A DNA stretch of 39,809 nucleotides from JBCBXA01 sp039816825 (GTDB taxonomy: Bacteria > Pseudomonadota > Alphaproteobacteria > Rhizobiales > Rhizobiaceae). Made by a program: the position numbers and the translations under genes. Under the pieces are notes generated by a model that made no database searches, was not told where the DNA came from, and saw only the letters and a list, made by a program, of their open reading frames with translations. Shown here piece by piece: positions 1-7,828 of the stretch (its first letter is position 1; every line of letters begins with the position of its first letter). The stretch is taken from NCBI GenBank assembly GCA_039816825.1, contig JBCBXA010000021.1, positions 1 to 39,809 on the forward strand, given 5' to 3'.

Positions 1-84
1 CAGCGTGCATCAGGTCGAAGCCCTTATTGATATCGTCCAGCCCCATGGTGTGGGTGATCATCGGGTCGATCTCAATCAGATTTT
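1..84 (-). pseudogene. 3' fragment of a class III (glutathione-dependent) alcohol dehydrogenase, cut at its 5' side and by the window edge
   Basis: Read on the minus strand, this stretch encodes IEIDPMITHTMGLDDINKGF followed by DLMHA, the C-terminal signature of zinc class III alcohol dehydrogenase (S-(hydroxymethyl)glutathione dehydrogenase), the enzyme that oxidises the formaldehyde-glutathione adduct. The few remaining residues would lie beyond position 1. Upstream on the minus strand, above about position 84-105, the frame stays open but no longer resembles the family, so the roughly 330 N-terminal residues are absent. It directly abuts a DUF4344-like fragment read on the other strand. 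It could be a real broken gene or an assembly join. The family call is from recalled motif similarity; the breakpoint is approximate. Confidence 0.55.
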
Positions 85-223
85 TGGTCTGGAGGAGGGG
101 CTGGCTGTAACGGTCGAATTGTGCGGCGAAGCCAACGCCTTCTACGATCTGGATGAGCGCACAATCACAATGTGCGCCGAGTATGAGGATTGGTTCGCCG
201 ATCTCTATGACAGAGTGCAGTAG
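85..223 (+). pseudogene. fragment of a DUF4344-like putative metallopeptidase, truncated at both ends
   Basis: The plus frame carries VELCGEANAFYD followed by a D-E-R-T-I-T-M-C strand. This matches the block that precedes the HExxH helix in DUF4344 putative metallopeptidases. A stop codon at 221-223 ends the frame before any HExxH motif, so the active site is missing. The frame is open back to an ATG at 5, but residues encoded before about position 105 are simply the antisense of the alcohol dehydrogenase fragment. I read it as gene debris joined to another gene's debris, not as a functional 72-residue protein. The DUF4344 call rests on a short motif. Confidence 0.45.
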
Positions 224-279
224 CCGCGAACCACAAGGGGAACTAGGCTAGAGCTTCAATGTGGGGGAGGTGAGGTCAA

Positions 280-735
280 ATGTCGGTCATGAACTATCTG
301 AGATGTTGTGTGGCGGCGGCCATCTGGGCTGCGTTCACAGCGGGTGCCGCCGCTCAGTCGCTGGGCGAAGAACCGCCGCGCGGCAGTGAGCTCCGAAGGA
401 CCCTGCTGGACACTGTGCGCCCATCTGCCGAAGTGGACCTGGGCGTGCCTGTTGAGTTCGTCGTGCGCGAGCTTCGGGTTTCCGGACCGTGGGCGTTCTT
501 CGCTGGTGATATGCAGAAACCCGGTGGCGTGCCCATACGTTGTGCCGAGATCCGCTATCCCGACGATTGCAGCCTGATGGATGGTTTTTCGATCTATGCT
601 CTCATGTCGCGGCAAGGGAATCGCTGGCGGCTTCGCGACATGCATATCGGCCCCACGGATGTCAGCTGGTCCGCGTGGCCAGAGCAGTACGGTGTTCCCT
701 GTCGGCTGGTCATGTGGGACGATTTTTGCCGCTAG
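280..735 (+). CDS. small secreted protein of unknown function
   Basis: This is a 151-residue protein with a Sec signal peptide: a short N-terminus with one arginine, a hydrophobic stretch at about residues 9-22, and a likely AxA cleavage site near residue 25 (A-A-A-Q). The mature part begins with an 'LLDTVRP...LGVPVEFVV' segment, followed by a beta-rich region with W and PGG motifs. I have seen this layout in uncharacterised periplasmic proteins of proteobacteria, but I cannot give a function. Four cysteines in the mature part (two near the middle, two near the C-terminus) could form disulfides. A good Shine-Dalgarno (GGAGGTGAGG, 267-276) lies just before the ATG at 280 and decides the start. 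No operon partner is evident; the next gene begins 120 bp downstream. Confidence 0.75.
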   Translation: MSVMNYLRCCVAAAIWAAFTAGAAAQSLGEEPPRGSELRRTLLDTVRPSAEVDLGVPVEFVVRELRVSGPWAFFAGDMQKPGGVPIRCAEIRYPDDCSLMDGFSIYALMSRQGNRWRLRDMHIGPTDVSWSAWPEQYGVPCRLVMWDDFCR

Positions 736-855
736 CCCGGTGGCTGGCGTTTATGGCGCTGCGTGGCAGGAAGAGTGGCCAGCTTTGCCGGAGTGTGTCT
801 GGACAGCGCCTCCGCCAATGGCGATAAGCAGCCATCAACGGACGGGAAACCCGCA

Positions 856-1245
856 ATGAAGAAATTGATTGTGCAGGCGGTAAGCTGGTGGAACGGTGCC
901 ACGTGGGGCACGCGCTTCTTCACCTGGCGAAACGGCACCAAGGTGGGTGAAGACGAGTTTGGCAATGCTTACTATGAAGGCAGCGAGTTTTATGGCCGCA
1001 AGCGCCGCTGGGTGATTTATGCCGACTATGCAGAGGCCTCCAGCATTCCGCCGGGCTGGCACGGCTGGATGCACCACCGGGTCGACACGCCACCATCTGA
1101 GCAGGACTATAAGGCTCGTGACTGGGAAATGGGCCACAAGCCCAGCATGACCGGCACGGCAGCGGCCTATCGGCCTAAGGGTTCCATGCTAACGCCTGAA
1201 AGCAGACCGGAAGTGACGGGCGACTACGAAGCCTGGACACCCTGA
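856..1245 (+). CDS. NDUFA12-family subunit of NADH:ubiquinone oxidoreductase (complex I)
   Basis: This 129-residue protein begins M-K-K-L and contains W-N-G-A-T-W-G-T-R, G-x-D-x-x-G-N-x-Y-Y-E and R-R-W-V-I-Y, followed by P-P-x-W-H-G-W-M-H. These are the hallmark residues of the NDUFA12/B17.2 family. In alphaproteobacteria and mitochondria it is an accessory subunit on the peripheral arm of complex I and helps late assembly. The frame is open upstream to 763, but homology begins at the ATG at 856, so I chose that start; no strong ribosome binding site is seen. It lies just before the DUF2155 gene on the same strand and near aat, a neighbourhood conserved in alphaproteobacteria as I recall. Confidence 0.93.
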   Translation: MKKLIVQAVSWWNGATWGTRFFTWRNGTKVGEDEFGNAYYEGSEFYGRKRRWVIYADYAEASSIPPGWHGWMHHRVDTPPSEQDYKARDWEMGHKPSMTGTAAAYRPKGSMLTPESRPEVTGDYEAWTP

Positions 1246-1371
1246 TCTCCGCCACGCAGTTCACCGGCTGTTCATGTGCCGTCTGCCACACTCTTTCCTC
1301 AAGGCCGTGCCACAGCCACAGTGTTTGGCATGGTCCTGACCAAAGGCAATCAAGATCGGCGTCCCACTGAC

Positions 1372-1782
1372 ATGCGACTGACCTCTATCCTTGCGGCTGT
1401 GATCGCATTAGCGGCATTTATCGTCTATGCGGTGCCAACGGCTGATGCCGCGCGCATCTCGAACCGCGTGGCCGTGTTCAGCGGGATCGACAAGATCACC
1501 GGTCGCATCACCACCTTTGATGTCTATATCGACGAAACGGTGCAGTTCGGCGCGCTGCAGGTGACGCCAAAGATCTGTTACACGCGCGACGAATCCGAGA
1601 CGCCCAAGACCACCACATTCGTGCAAGTGGATGAGATCACGCTTGACCGAAAGATCAGGCGCATCTTCAACGGCTGGATGTTTGCCGACAGCCCAGGCCT
1701 GAACGCCGTTGAGCATTCGGTCTACGATATCTGGCTCAAGACCTGCAAACAGACGTCCGACACTGTTCCCCCGCCATCCTGA
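1372..1782 (+). CDS. DUF2155 periplasmic protein
   Basis: This 136-residue protein has a signal peptide: M-R-L-T-S start, hydrophobic core at residues 5-18, and A-D-A-A cleavage near residue 25. A DUF2155 domain follows, with the typical blocks D-K-I-T-G-R, F-D-V-Y-I-D-E, F-G-A-L-Q-V-T-P-K-x-C-Y and N-G-W-M-F-A-x-S-P-G-L-N-A-x-E-H. The family is widespread in alphaproteobacteria; its function is unknown to me. The frame is open to a GTG at 1276, but the ATG at 1372 starts the signal peptide and is preferred. Its last 61 bp overlap the 3' end of aat on the opposite strand, so the two transcripts are antisense at their ends. Confidence 0.9.
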   Translation: MRLTSILAAVIALAAFIVYAVPTADAARISNRVAVFSGIDKITGRITTFDVYIDETVQFGALQVTPKICYTRDESETPKTTTFVQVDEITLDRKIRRIFNGWMFADSPGLNAVEHSVYDIWLKTCKQTSDTVPPPS

Positions 1783-2435
1783 TTGGATGCCATGGGCTTT
1801 CGCTGGTCGTCGAGGGCGGGCGGGTAGAAGTTGGCTTGTTCCTGCAACGCCAAATCCAGGATCTGTCGATAGTTGTTCGCGCTGATTTCGACCCCACCGA
1901 AGCGCGCCAGATGGCCAGTGATGAACTGCGTGTCCAGCAGGGCAAAGCCGCCCATTTTGAGCCGCGCCACCAGATGGACGAGCGCCACCTTTGACGCGTC
2001 CGTGGCAACCGAAAACATGCTTTCTCCGAAGAAGGCACCGTTGATGCGAACGCCATAGAGCCCGCCCACCAGTTTCTCATCCTGCCAACTCTCAATGCTA
2101 TGGGCATGCCCCATCGCGTGAAGCTGTGGGTAGATGTCCAGGATGGCGCTGTTGATCCAAGTTGTCTCCCGGCCGGGGCGAGACGCGGCGCAGCCGGCCA
2201 TGACCTCAGCAAACGCCGTGTCGACCCGGACCTCGAACTTGCCGGACTTCACAGTACGAAGAAGGCGGCGAGGTACGTGAAAATCATCAAGCGGAATGAT
2301 CCCGCGAAGGGATGGTTCCACCCAGTGAAGGCCTTCATCTTCAGCTGACTCCGCCATGGGAAACAGACCGCAGGCATAGGCCTTCAGTACGAGCTCTGGA
2401 GAGATTTGCAGCGAGGGCGCGACGGGTCTGCTCAT
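1722..2435 (-). CDS. aat: leucyl/phenylalanyl-tRNA--protein transferase
   Basis: This 237-residue cytoplasmic enzyme transfers Leu or Phe from aminoacyl-tRNA to proteins with N-terminal Arg or Lys, marking them for ClpS/ClpAP degradation. Family motifs are clear: A-Y-x-x-G-L-F-P-M-A near residue 19, W-V-E-P-x-x-R-G-I-I-P at about 38-48, H-A-H-S-I-E-x-W, G-G-L-Y-G-V-R-I-N-G-A-F-F-G-E-S-M-F-S and L-L-D-T-Q-F-x-T-x-H-L. The length is normal apart from a low-homology C-terminal tail. I start it at the ATG at 2433-2435; a longer frame to 2507 would run into lysE and lacks homology. The C-terminal tail is antisense to the end of the DUF2155 gene. Confidence 0.95.
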   Translation of the reverse strand: MSRPVAPSLQISPELVLKAYACGLFPMAESAEDEGLHWVEPSLRGIIPLDDFHVPRRLLRTVKSGKFEVRVDTAFAEVMAGCAASRPGRETTWINSAILDIYPQLHAMGHAHSIESWQDEKLVGGLYGVRINGAFFGESMFSVATDASKVALVHLVARLKMGGFALLDTQFITGHLARFGGVEISANNYRQILDLALQEQANFYPPALDDQRKPMASNQDGGGTVSDVCLQVLSQIS

Positions 2436-2478
2436 GGCGTTTGATAGCACCGCAGAACGTCGGCGCAACAAAGATGGA

Positions 2479-3108
2479 CTAGCGTGTTGCGGCCAGCTTG
2501 ACGCCAAAGGCGATGAAGATCGCGCCGGTGAAGCTCTTGAGCAATCGCTGGGTCAGCGGCTTCGCGACACGCGGCCCGACCCTGGAAAGCACAGCAATCA
2601 TGCCCGAGAACCAGATGGCGTTCAGTGCGCAGTGGACGGCTACCAGGCTCGCAGCTGCCACCCATGCGCCGCTGCCTGCAGGAATGAACTGCGGAAAGGC
2701 TGCGAGATAAAACATCGCAGTCTTTGGGTTGAGCGCATTCGTCAGGAAGCCCTCGAGAAAGGCATTTCGATTGCGCTTTATGGAGCTGGTGCTGGGGGTT
2801 GGCTTGCTTTCAACGCTCTTTGTTGCGTCTATCAGTGCTCTGACACCCAGATAGATGAGGTAAGCCGCGCCGAGCAGCTTGAACGCTGTGAACAGTTGCG
2901 CAGACTGCACCAGCAGCGCAGCAACACCCATGATGGAAAGGGCACCCTGCAGGCAGAAGGCAGCAACGAAGCCTGCAATGTTCGCAAAGCCTGCTGATGG
3001 CGACTGGGTGGCAACCGTTTTGGCGACCAGCAGGCCGTTCGGCCCGGGCGACATGACGAGCAAAGCCGCCACAAACGCAAACGTCGTGAGGCTCTGCAGG
3101 TCGATCAT
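2479..3108 (-). CDS. LysE/RhtB family amino-acid exporter
   Basis: This 209-residue inner-membrane protein has about six hydrophobic segments. The N-terminus carries the family signature S-P-G-P-N followed by a long helix (residues 20-35), then G-x-x-x-A-Y-L-I-Y-L-G near residue 80 and N-P-K-T-A-M-F-Y at about 128. LysE/RhtB proteins export amino acids or derivatives by proton antiport; the substrate here cannot be read from sequence. It starts 5 bp after the accC stop and ends 43 bp before aat, so it is probably co-transcribed with them. It is not part of the accC-aat neighbourhood I remember from related genomes and may be a later insertion. Confidence 0.9.
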   Translation of the reverse strand: MIDLQSLTTFAFVAALLVMSPGPNGLLVAKTVATQSPSAGFANIAGFVAAFCLQGALSIMGVAALLVQSAQLFTAFKLLGAAYLIYLGVRALIDATKSVESKPTPSTSSIKRNRNAFLEGFLTNALNPKTAMFYLAAFPQFIPAGSGAWVAAASLVAVHCALNAIWFSGMIAVLSRVGPRVAKPLTQRLLKSFTGAIFIAFGVKLAATR

Positions 3109-3113
3109 GGCGG

Positions 3114-4454
3114 CTACTTCATCCCGAGATATTTTTCGAGCCAGTGAATGTCATAGTCGCCGGAGATCACGTCATCCTCTTTGGCCAGACGCTGGTGGAG
3201 TTCGATCGTTGTGTCGACGCCTTCAACCACAAACTCGTCCAGCGCTCTTGCTGTCCGCGCGATGGCTTCCTGACGATCTGCTCCATAAACGATCAGCTTG
3301 CCGATGAGGCTGTCATAGTAAGGCGGGATCCGGTAGTGCGTGTACGCGCCGGAATCGACGCGAACCCCCATACCGCCTGGCGGATGCCAGAATTTGATCT
3401 CTCCGGGCGAAGGCACAAAGGTCTCTGCGTGCTCGGCATTGATGCGGCACTCAATGGCATGGCCTTTAAGGGTGATCTCGTCCTGCGTGCGCGACAGGCC
3501 CATGCCCGCTGCCACCCGAAGCTGCTCCTGCACGAGATCCATGCCGGTAATCATCTCGGTGACCGGATGCTCCACCTGCAGGCGCGTGTTCATCTCGATG
3601 AAGTAGAACTCGCCGTTTTCGTAAAGAAATTCGATGGTGCCCGCGCCGGAGTAGCCAAGTTTGGCCACTGCGTCGGCGCAGGTTTTGCCGATTTCGGCGC
3701 GCTGCTCTGGCGTGATGACGGGCGAGGGCGCTTCTTCCCAAACCTTCTGGTGGCGGCGTTGCAGCGAGCAGTCACGCTCACCCAGATGAATGCCCGCGCC
3801 TTTGCCGTCTCCAAAGACCTGAATTTCGATGTGGCGCGGCTGGCCGAGATATTTCTCCATATAGACCGCATCGTCACCAAACGCCGCTGCCGCTTCCGTA
3901 CGGGCGCTGTGCCACGCCTCGACCAAGTCGTCTTCGGTGTTCGCGACTTTCATGCCGCGGCCACCACCGCCGGAAGATGCTTTGATGAGCACCGGATAAC
4001 CAATTTCAGCGGCCGTCTTCAGCGCATCTTCCTTAGTGTTCACGCCGCCCGCAGAACCGGGAACAACCGGAATGCCGAGCTCTGCCGCCGTTTGCTTGGC
4101 GGTGATCTTGTCACCCATGATGCGGATGTGTTCCGACGAGGGGCCTATAAAGGTGACGTTGTGGGCCTCGAGAATTTCCGCGAATTTGGCGTTCTCGGAC
4201 AGAAACCCGTAGCCTGGATGCACTGCATCGGCACCGGTGATCTCAATCGCTGCGAGAATCTGGGGAATGTTGAGATAGCTGTCACGCGATGATGGCGGTC
4301 CAATGCAGACGCTTTCGTCCGCCAGACGCACATGCATGGCTTCGCTGTCAGCGGTGGAGTGCACCGCGACTGTATCGATCCCAAGCTCTTTACAAGCCCG
4401 CTGAACCCGCAGCGCAATTTCGCCGCGGTTCGCGATGAGGACTTTGTTGAACAT
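3114..4454 (-). CDS. accC: acetyl-CoA carboxylase, biotin carboxylase subunit
   Basis: This 446-residue ATP-grasp enzyme carboxylates the biotin on AccB using ATP and bicarbonate, the first half of malonyl-CoA formation. Features seen include the N-terminal F-N-K-V-L-I-A-N-R-G-E-I-A, H-P-G-Y-G-F-L-S-E-N near residue 80, the glycine-rich ATP loop S-S-G-G-G-G-R-G-M-K at about 160-169, and the catalytic-site block E-M-N-T-R-L-Q-V-E-H-P-V-T-E near 287. Length is that of E. coli AccC. It lies 17 bp downstream of accB on the minus strand and is surely in one operon with it. The ATG at 4452-4454 matches the family start. Confidence 0.98.
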   Translation of the reverse strand: MFNKVLIANRGEIALRVQRACKELGIDTVAVHSTADSEAMHVRLADESVCIGPPSSRDSYLNIPQILAAIEITGADAVHPGYGFLSENAKFAEILEAHNVTFIGPSSEHIRIMGDKITAKQTAAELGIPVVPGSAGGVNTKEDALKTAAEIGYPVLIKASSGGGGRGMKVANTEDDLVEAWHSARTEAAAAFGDDAVYMEKYLGQPRHIEIQVFGDGKGAGIHLGERDCSLQRRHQKVWEEAPSPVITPEQRAEIGKTCADAVAKLGYSGAGTIEFLYENGEFYFIEMNTRLQVEHPVTEMITGMDLVQEQLRVAAGMGLSRTQDEITLKGHAIECRINAEHAETFVPSPGEIKFWHPPGGMGVRVDSGAYTHYRIPPYYDSLIGKLIVYGADRQEAIARTARALDEFVVEGVDTTIELHQRLAKEDDVISGDYDIHWLEKYLGMK

Positions 4455-4471
4455 GCCTATGCCCGCCGCCC

Positions 4472-4951
4472 TTATTCGACGACGATCAGCGGCTCGCCGA
4501 ACTCGACGGGCTGCGCGTTTTCAACCAGGATCTTGGTCACTTTGCCTGAGCGTGGTGCGGGAATCTGGTTCATCGTTTTCATGGCTTCGACGATGAGGAG
4601 GGTGTCGCCCTCCTTCACAGACGAGCCGACGGAAACGAAATTGTCTGCACCGGGGGAAGGAGCCAGATAGGCCGTTCCGACCATGGGCGACGTGACCGCG
4701 TTCTTGGCGTCGCCTGCACCACTGTCTGCGGCTGGAGCTGATGCCGCTGAAGGAGCGGCTGCTGGTGCCGGGGCGGGGGCCGCAACCGGTGCTGGAGGGG
4801 CATAAGCTATAGCGGGCGCAGCTTGTACTTCACGACTGACGCGGATGCGCAGTTCGCCCTGTTCGACTTCGATCTCCGTCAGGTCGCTGTCTGCGAGCAG
4901 GTCCACGATTTTTGCGACGGTTTCAGTGTCGACGCTGTCTTTTTTTGTCAT
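4472..4951 (-). CDS. accB: acetyl-CoA carboxylase, biotin carboxyl carrier protein
   Basis: This 159-residue protein has an N-terminal structured segment (residues 8-42), a flexible Ala/Pro-rich linker (about 44-80) and a C-terminal biotinyl domain whose E-A-M-K-T-M motif puts the biotinylated lysine at K125. It carries carboxybiotin between AccC and the transferase subunits AccA and AccD, which are not in this window. The frame is open to 4987, overlapping the end of aroQ, but homology to AccB begins at M-T-K-K, so I use the ATG at 4949-4951. The arrangement aroQ-accB-accC on one strand with short gaps implies one transcript. Confidence 0.97.
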   Translation of the reverse strand: MTKKDSVDTETVAKIVDLLADSDLTEIEVEQGELRIRVSREVQAAPAIAYAPPAPVAAPAPAPAAAPSAASAPAADSGAGDAKNAVTSPMVGTAYLAPSPGADNFVSVGSSVKEGDTLLIVEAMKTMNQIPAPRSGKVTKILVENAQPVEFGEPLIVVE

Positions 4952-4971
4952 TTGGTTCCCCGGCGGGCGAT

Positions 4972-5418
4972 TTAGGTCTCGGTCCAACGCGCGATCGCGT
5001 CAATCGCCAAGCCATAGCCCATCGTTCCGAACCCGACAATGATGCCAGCTGCTGGAGCAGAAATATGGGAGTGATGACGCACAGTTTCTCGCGCATGCAC
5101 ATTGGAAATGTGCACTTCAACCACTGGCACTTCGATGGCGCGCACGGCATCGCCCAGCGCCAGGGACGTATGGGTGAGGGCACCAGCGTTGAGAACGACC
5201 GCCGATGCCGTCTCATTGGCATCGTGTAGCCAGTCCACCAGTTCGCCTTCATGGTTGGACTGGCGAAACTCCAAACCATAGCCATGGGCTTCAGCGCGGG
5301 CGCGGCAGTCCTGCTCAATGTCACTCAGGGTCTGATGTCCGTACTGCTCAGGCTCACGGGTGCCGAGCAGGTTCAGATTGGGCCCGTTTAGGACGAAAAT
5401 CGGCTTTTTGCTTGCCAT
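4972..5418 (-). CDS. aroQ: type II 3-dehydroquinate dehydratase
   Basis: This 148-residue enzyme converts 3-dehydroquinate to 3-dehydroshikimate in aromatic amino acid synthesis. The type II signature is complete: F-V-L-N-G-P-N-L-N-L-L-G-T-R-E-P-x-x-Y-G with the catalytic tyrosine at Y26 and active-site R21, then S-N-H-E-G at about 54-58, L-N-A-G-A-L-T-H-T-S at 76-85, and E-V-H-I-S-N with catalytic H103. It precedes accB by 20 bp on the same strand, a pairing common in many bacteria. It follows the dsbA-like gene after 72 bp and may share its transcript. Confidence 0.97.
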   Translation of the reverse strand: MASKKPIFVLNGPNLNLLGTREPEQYGHQTLSDIEQDCRARAEAHGYGLEFRQSNHEGELVDWLHDANETASAVVLNAGALTHTSLALGDAVRAIEVPVVEVHISNVHARETVRHHSHISAPAAGIIVGFGTMGYGLAIDAIARWTET

Positions 5419-5490
5419 ACTGGCCTCGCGTCAGAAACTACCCTTCCGCTCTAGCGCCATAGACTGTTCTCCGGCAAGCGCCGCCGCGTT

Positions 5491-6246
5491 CTATCCGCAG
5501 CGGGTTGAGCCACACTCGCGCAAATTGTCGTAGCGCGCTTCGAGGTCATCCATGGAGATCGCGCCCGGCACAACTTCATCGCCAATGATGAAACCGGGTG
5601 TGCCATTGATGCCCAGCGCATCCGCTATCCGATAGGACTCGCGGATCGTTTCGTCGATGCTGTCGGCGGCCAGCGCAGCGTCCAACTGCGCTTCATCCAT
5701 CCCAAGGTTGATTGCGACTTCCCGCGCCTTTGCTCCCGTCACTCGCCCGGAAGCGCCCATCAGAAGAACATGGAAGTTGCGATAAAGATCCGGTCGGGCC
5801 TGCGACAGCGCGATGGAGACCTTGTGCGCCTCAAGCGAGTCTTCGCTCAGGATCGGGTACTCCTTGAATATGAAGCGGACATCGGGGTGCCGCTCTGCCG
5901 TCTCTTCGAACAGGTTCAGGGACCGACGACAGAAGCCACAATTATAGTCGAAGAACTCCACCACCGTGAACGGAGCGTCCGGGTCACCGACCTGAATGAT
6001 GTAGTCGGACTCGTAGATCATGCCTGAGAGATCTGTGAGAGCATTTGCCTGGGCTATCGCCTGCTGCTCGGCCTGTTTGGCCTGAAGGGCATCCTGCATC
6101 TCGGCCAGAAGCTCGGGGTTCTCGAGCAGATACTCCCGGATGATGTTTTCCACTTCGGCACGTTGGGCATCATCCATGGCGTGGGATGCAAGTGGTACCG
6201 AAACAAACGCTGCTGCCAGCGCGCCTTTGAGAATGGTCTTGAGCAT
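5491..6246 (-). CDS. DsbA-family thiol:disulfide oxidoreductase
   Basis: This is a 251-residue periplasmic protein. The signal peptide runs from M-L-K-T to about residue 23 (S-H-A cleavage). A helical segment follows (residues 25-75, rich in E, Q and A) that resembles the N-terminal region of ScsC/BdbD-like DsbA proteins. Then comes a thioredoxin fold with active site C103-G-F-C106 and a cis-proline loop (N-G-T-P-G-F). It probably oxidises or isomerises disulfides in exported proteins; the helical N-terminus suggests an oligomeric type, which is inference. The ATG at 6244-6246 has an AAGGAA ribosome binding site; the longer frame to 6321 lacks a signal peptide. Two C-terminal cysteines (near residues 245 and 250) are extra. 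Confidence 0.92.
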   Translation of the reverse strand: MLKTILKGALAAAFVSVPLASHAMDDAQRAEVENIIREYLLENPELLAEMQDALQAKQAEQQAIAQANALTDLSGMIYESDYIIQVGDPDAPFTVVEFFDYNCGFCRRSLNLFEETAERHPDVRFIFKEYPILSEDSLEAHKVSIALSQARPDLYRNFHVLLMGASGRVTGAKAREVAINLGMDEAQLDAALAADSIDETIRESYRIADALGINGTPGFIIGDEVVPGAISMDDLEARYDNLRECGSTRCG

Positions 6247-6281
6247 GTGTCTTGTGTTCCTTGGTGGCTTCTCACTGGGTG

Positions 6282-7637
6282 CTATTCGCGGATGGCCATG
6301 ATGTCGCCGGCGCGGAGCCATGGGCCACTGCCGCTTGGTAGCCCCCTTTGCGCCCGCTTGGCCAACTGTTTGGCTTGAGCGAGGTTTCCGGAGGCCCGCG
6401 CCGCTTCGGCTGCTGCCAGATCCGCCAGCGCCGTGTCGCCTAGTTGGGCATGGGCGCGGGCCAGATAGCCAAAGCCCAACGGATTGTTGGGGTCGTCTGA
6501 CAGGCCACGTTTTAGCTCCTTGACTGCAGCTTCAATGCTGGCTCGGTCGCCGCTTTCGAGCAGGGCATGGCCCAGTTGCGAGCGCAGGAAGCCGTTGTTG
6601 TTGCGGTCGAATTTGACGGCATTTCTGAATGCTGAAACCGCCTCCCGCGGCCTCGCCGACCGGAGCAAAATCTCACCTTTCATCTCGTGCAGATAGGCGT
6701 TTCGAGGGGCGCGTTTGATGGCCGTTTCGATCATCGGCAAAGCGGTCCGTGACGAGCCGTTAAGGAAGGTCGAGATGGCATCATGGTAGAGGCCGGGAAG
6801 CGTGCCGCGAAAATCGGCAGCAAACCGGGCTTTGTCTCCCCCCGTGCCGGTGTAGGCCACCAGCTTTGCACGGACCATGTCGTGCGCAAGTTGCAGAGCC
6901 TGGCTGTCTCGCTTTGCGTAGTGCGGGCTGTTGAGAACATCCTGCTCCAATGCCAGAAATCTGTCCCGGGGCAGGGGGTGGCTGCGCTTATACTTGTCGC
7001 GCTGCCCACCGGTGAGGCTGAGCGTGGACTGGAAACGGCGAAACGTCTCCAGCAGTCCGACGCCAGACTGGCCGGTGGCATTAAGGAGCCGCAGCGCCGC
7101 GATATCGGCAGCGCGCTCCTCGCTGCGCCGATAACTCAACAGAGCGCGCAGAGCGGCCGTCTGGCCGCCAGCCGCAACGCCCATGCCCGCGCGCGCTCCA
7201 TCAGAACTGCCCGCTGCAATGCTCCCCACGGCGATGCCCGCGCCCACGAGGCCGGCCACCACGCTCATGACCTGCGCCCGCTCAATTCGATCGCGCAGCC
7301 GGTTCTGGTGCCCGCCCTGAATGTGACCCACTTCGTGGGCGATAACGCCAATGATCTCGTTGGGCGTCTGAGCGCCCATGATGGCACCGGTATTGATGAA
7401 CATGCGCCGCCCGGTGACGAAGGCGTTGAAGCTGCGATCATTGATCAGCAGGATTTCGACGGCGCCGTTCCGCAGCACTGCCGCCTGCAAAATGGGTCGC
7501 GCATAGGCCCGAATGAGGGCTTCGGTTTGTGCATCGCGCACGAGGGCTACCCGCCCAGCTGAAGCCGGTAAAACCGTGGCGAAGACCAGCACGAATGCCA
7601 TCAACAGTTTTAAGGGGTTTGAGATCGGCTTTGTCAT
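6282..7637 (-). CDS. M48-family metalloprotease with TPR repeats (BepA-like)
   Basis: This 451-residue periplasmic protein has a signal peptide (residues 1-27, ending A-S-A-G). The M48 catalytic domain carries the zinc motif H101-E-V-G-H105, and a third ligand is likely in the later R-R-S-E-E-R-A-A-D block. A TPR-like half from about residue 290 to 430 contains repeated A-x-x-A/G-x-Y/L helices. This matches BepA/YfgC-type proteases that police outer-membrane protein assembly. The ATG at 7635-7637 gives the best signal peptide; a TTG at 7682 and an ATG at 7676 would only add a charged tail. It sits 35 bp upstream of the dsbA-like gene, so envelope protein quality control and disulfide formation may be co-expressed. 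Confidence 0.92.
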   Translation of the reverse strand: MTKPISNPLKLLMAFVLVFATVLPASAGRVALVRDAQTEALIRAYARPILQAAVLRNGAVEILLINDRSFNAFVTGRRMFINTGAIMGAQTPNEIIGVIAHEVGHIQGGHQNRLRDRIERAQVMSVVAGLVGAGIAVGSIAAGSSDGARAGMGVAAGGQTAALRALLSYRRSEERAADIAALRLLNATGQSGVGLLETFRRFQSTLSLTGGQRDKYKRSHPLPRDRFLALEQDVLNSPHYAKRDSQALQLAHDMVRAKLVAYTGTGGDKARFAADFRGTLPGLYHDAISTFLNGSSRTALPMIETAIKRAPRNAYLHEMKGEILLRSARPREAVSAFRNAVKFDRNNNGFLRSQLGHALLESGDRASIEAAVKELKRGLSDDPNNPLGFGYLARAHAQLGDTALADLAAAEAARASGNLAQAKQLAKRAQRGLPSGSGPWLRAGDIMAIRE

Positions 7638-7751
7638 CCCACGAAGAAACGGTGATTTCGGATCTTTGAAGACCATGCACAATTTGGCGGTTTATGAGCA
7701 AGCAGAGTTCGCAAGAAGTGGCGAATTGGCGGGGCCAATAGCGCAAATGTG

Positions 7752-7780
7752 AAAAGGCCGAGCACTTAGCCCGGCCTTTT
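7752..7780 (-). terminator. intrinsic terminator of rne
   Basis: A perfect 9-bp inverted repeat, AAAAGGCCG (7752-7760) and CGGCCTTTT (7772-7780), lies 48 bp past the rne stop. In minus-strand RNA the stem ends in a run of U. The symmetrical A/T flanks make it potentially bidirectional, but there is no plus-strand gene before it. It separates rne from the protease-dsbA-aroQ-acc block, which must therefore have its own promoter between about 7640 and 7750. Confidence 0.85.
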
Positions 7781-7828
7781 GGAAATGATTGGGGTGAGAA
7801 CTGACTGGGGTAGAACTGGTGAGCAGCC

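Noticed and set aside
3144..4292. 382-codon plus-strand open frame
   Set aside because: It is entirely antisense to accC, has no family features and reflects GC-rich codon use on the opposite strand.
4752..4827. Ala/Pro repeat region as a DNA repeat element
   Set aside because: It encodes the flexible linker of AccB, which is normal for the family.
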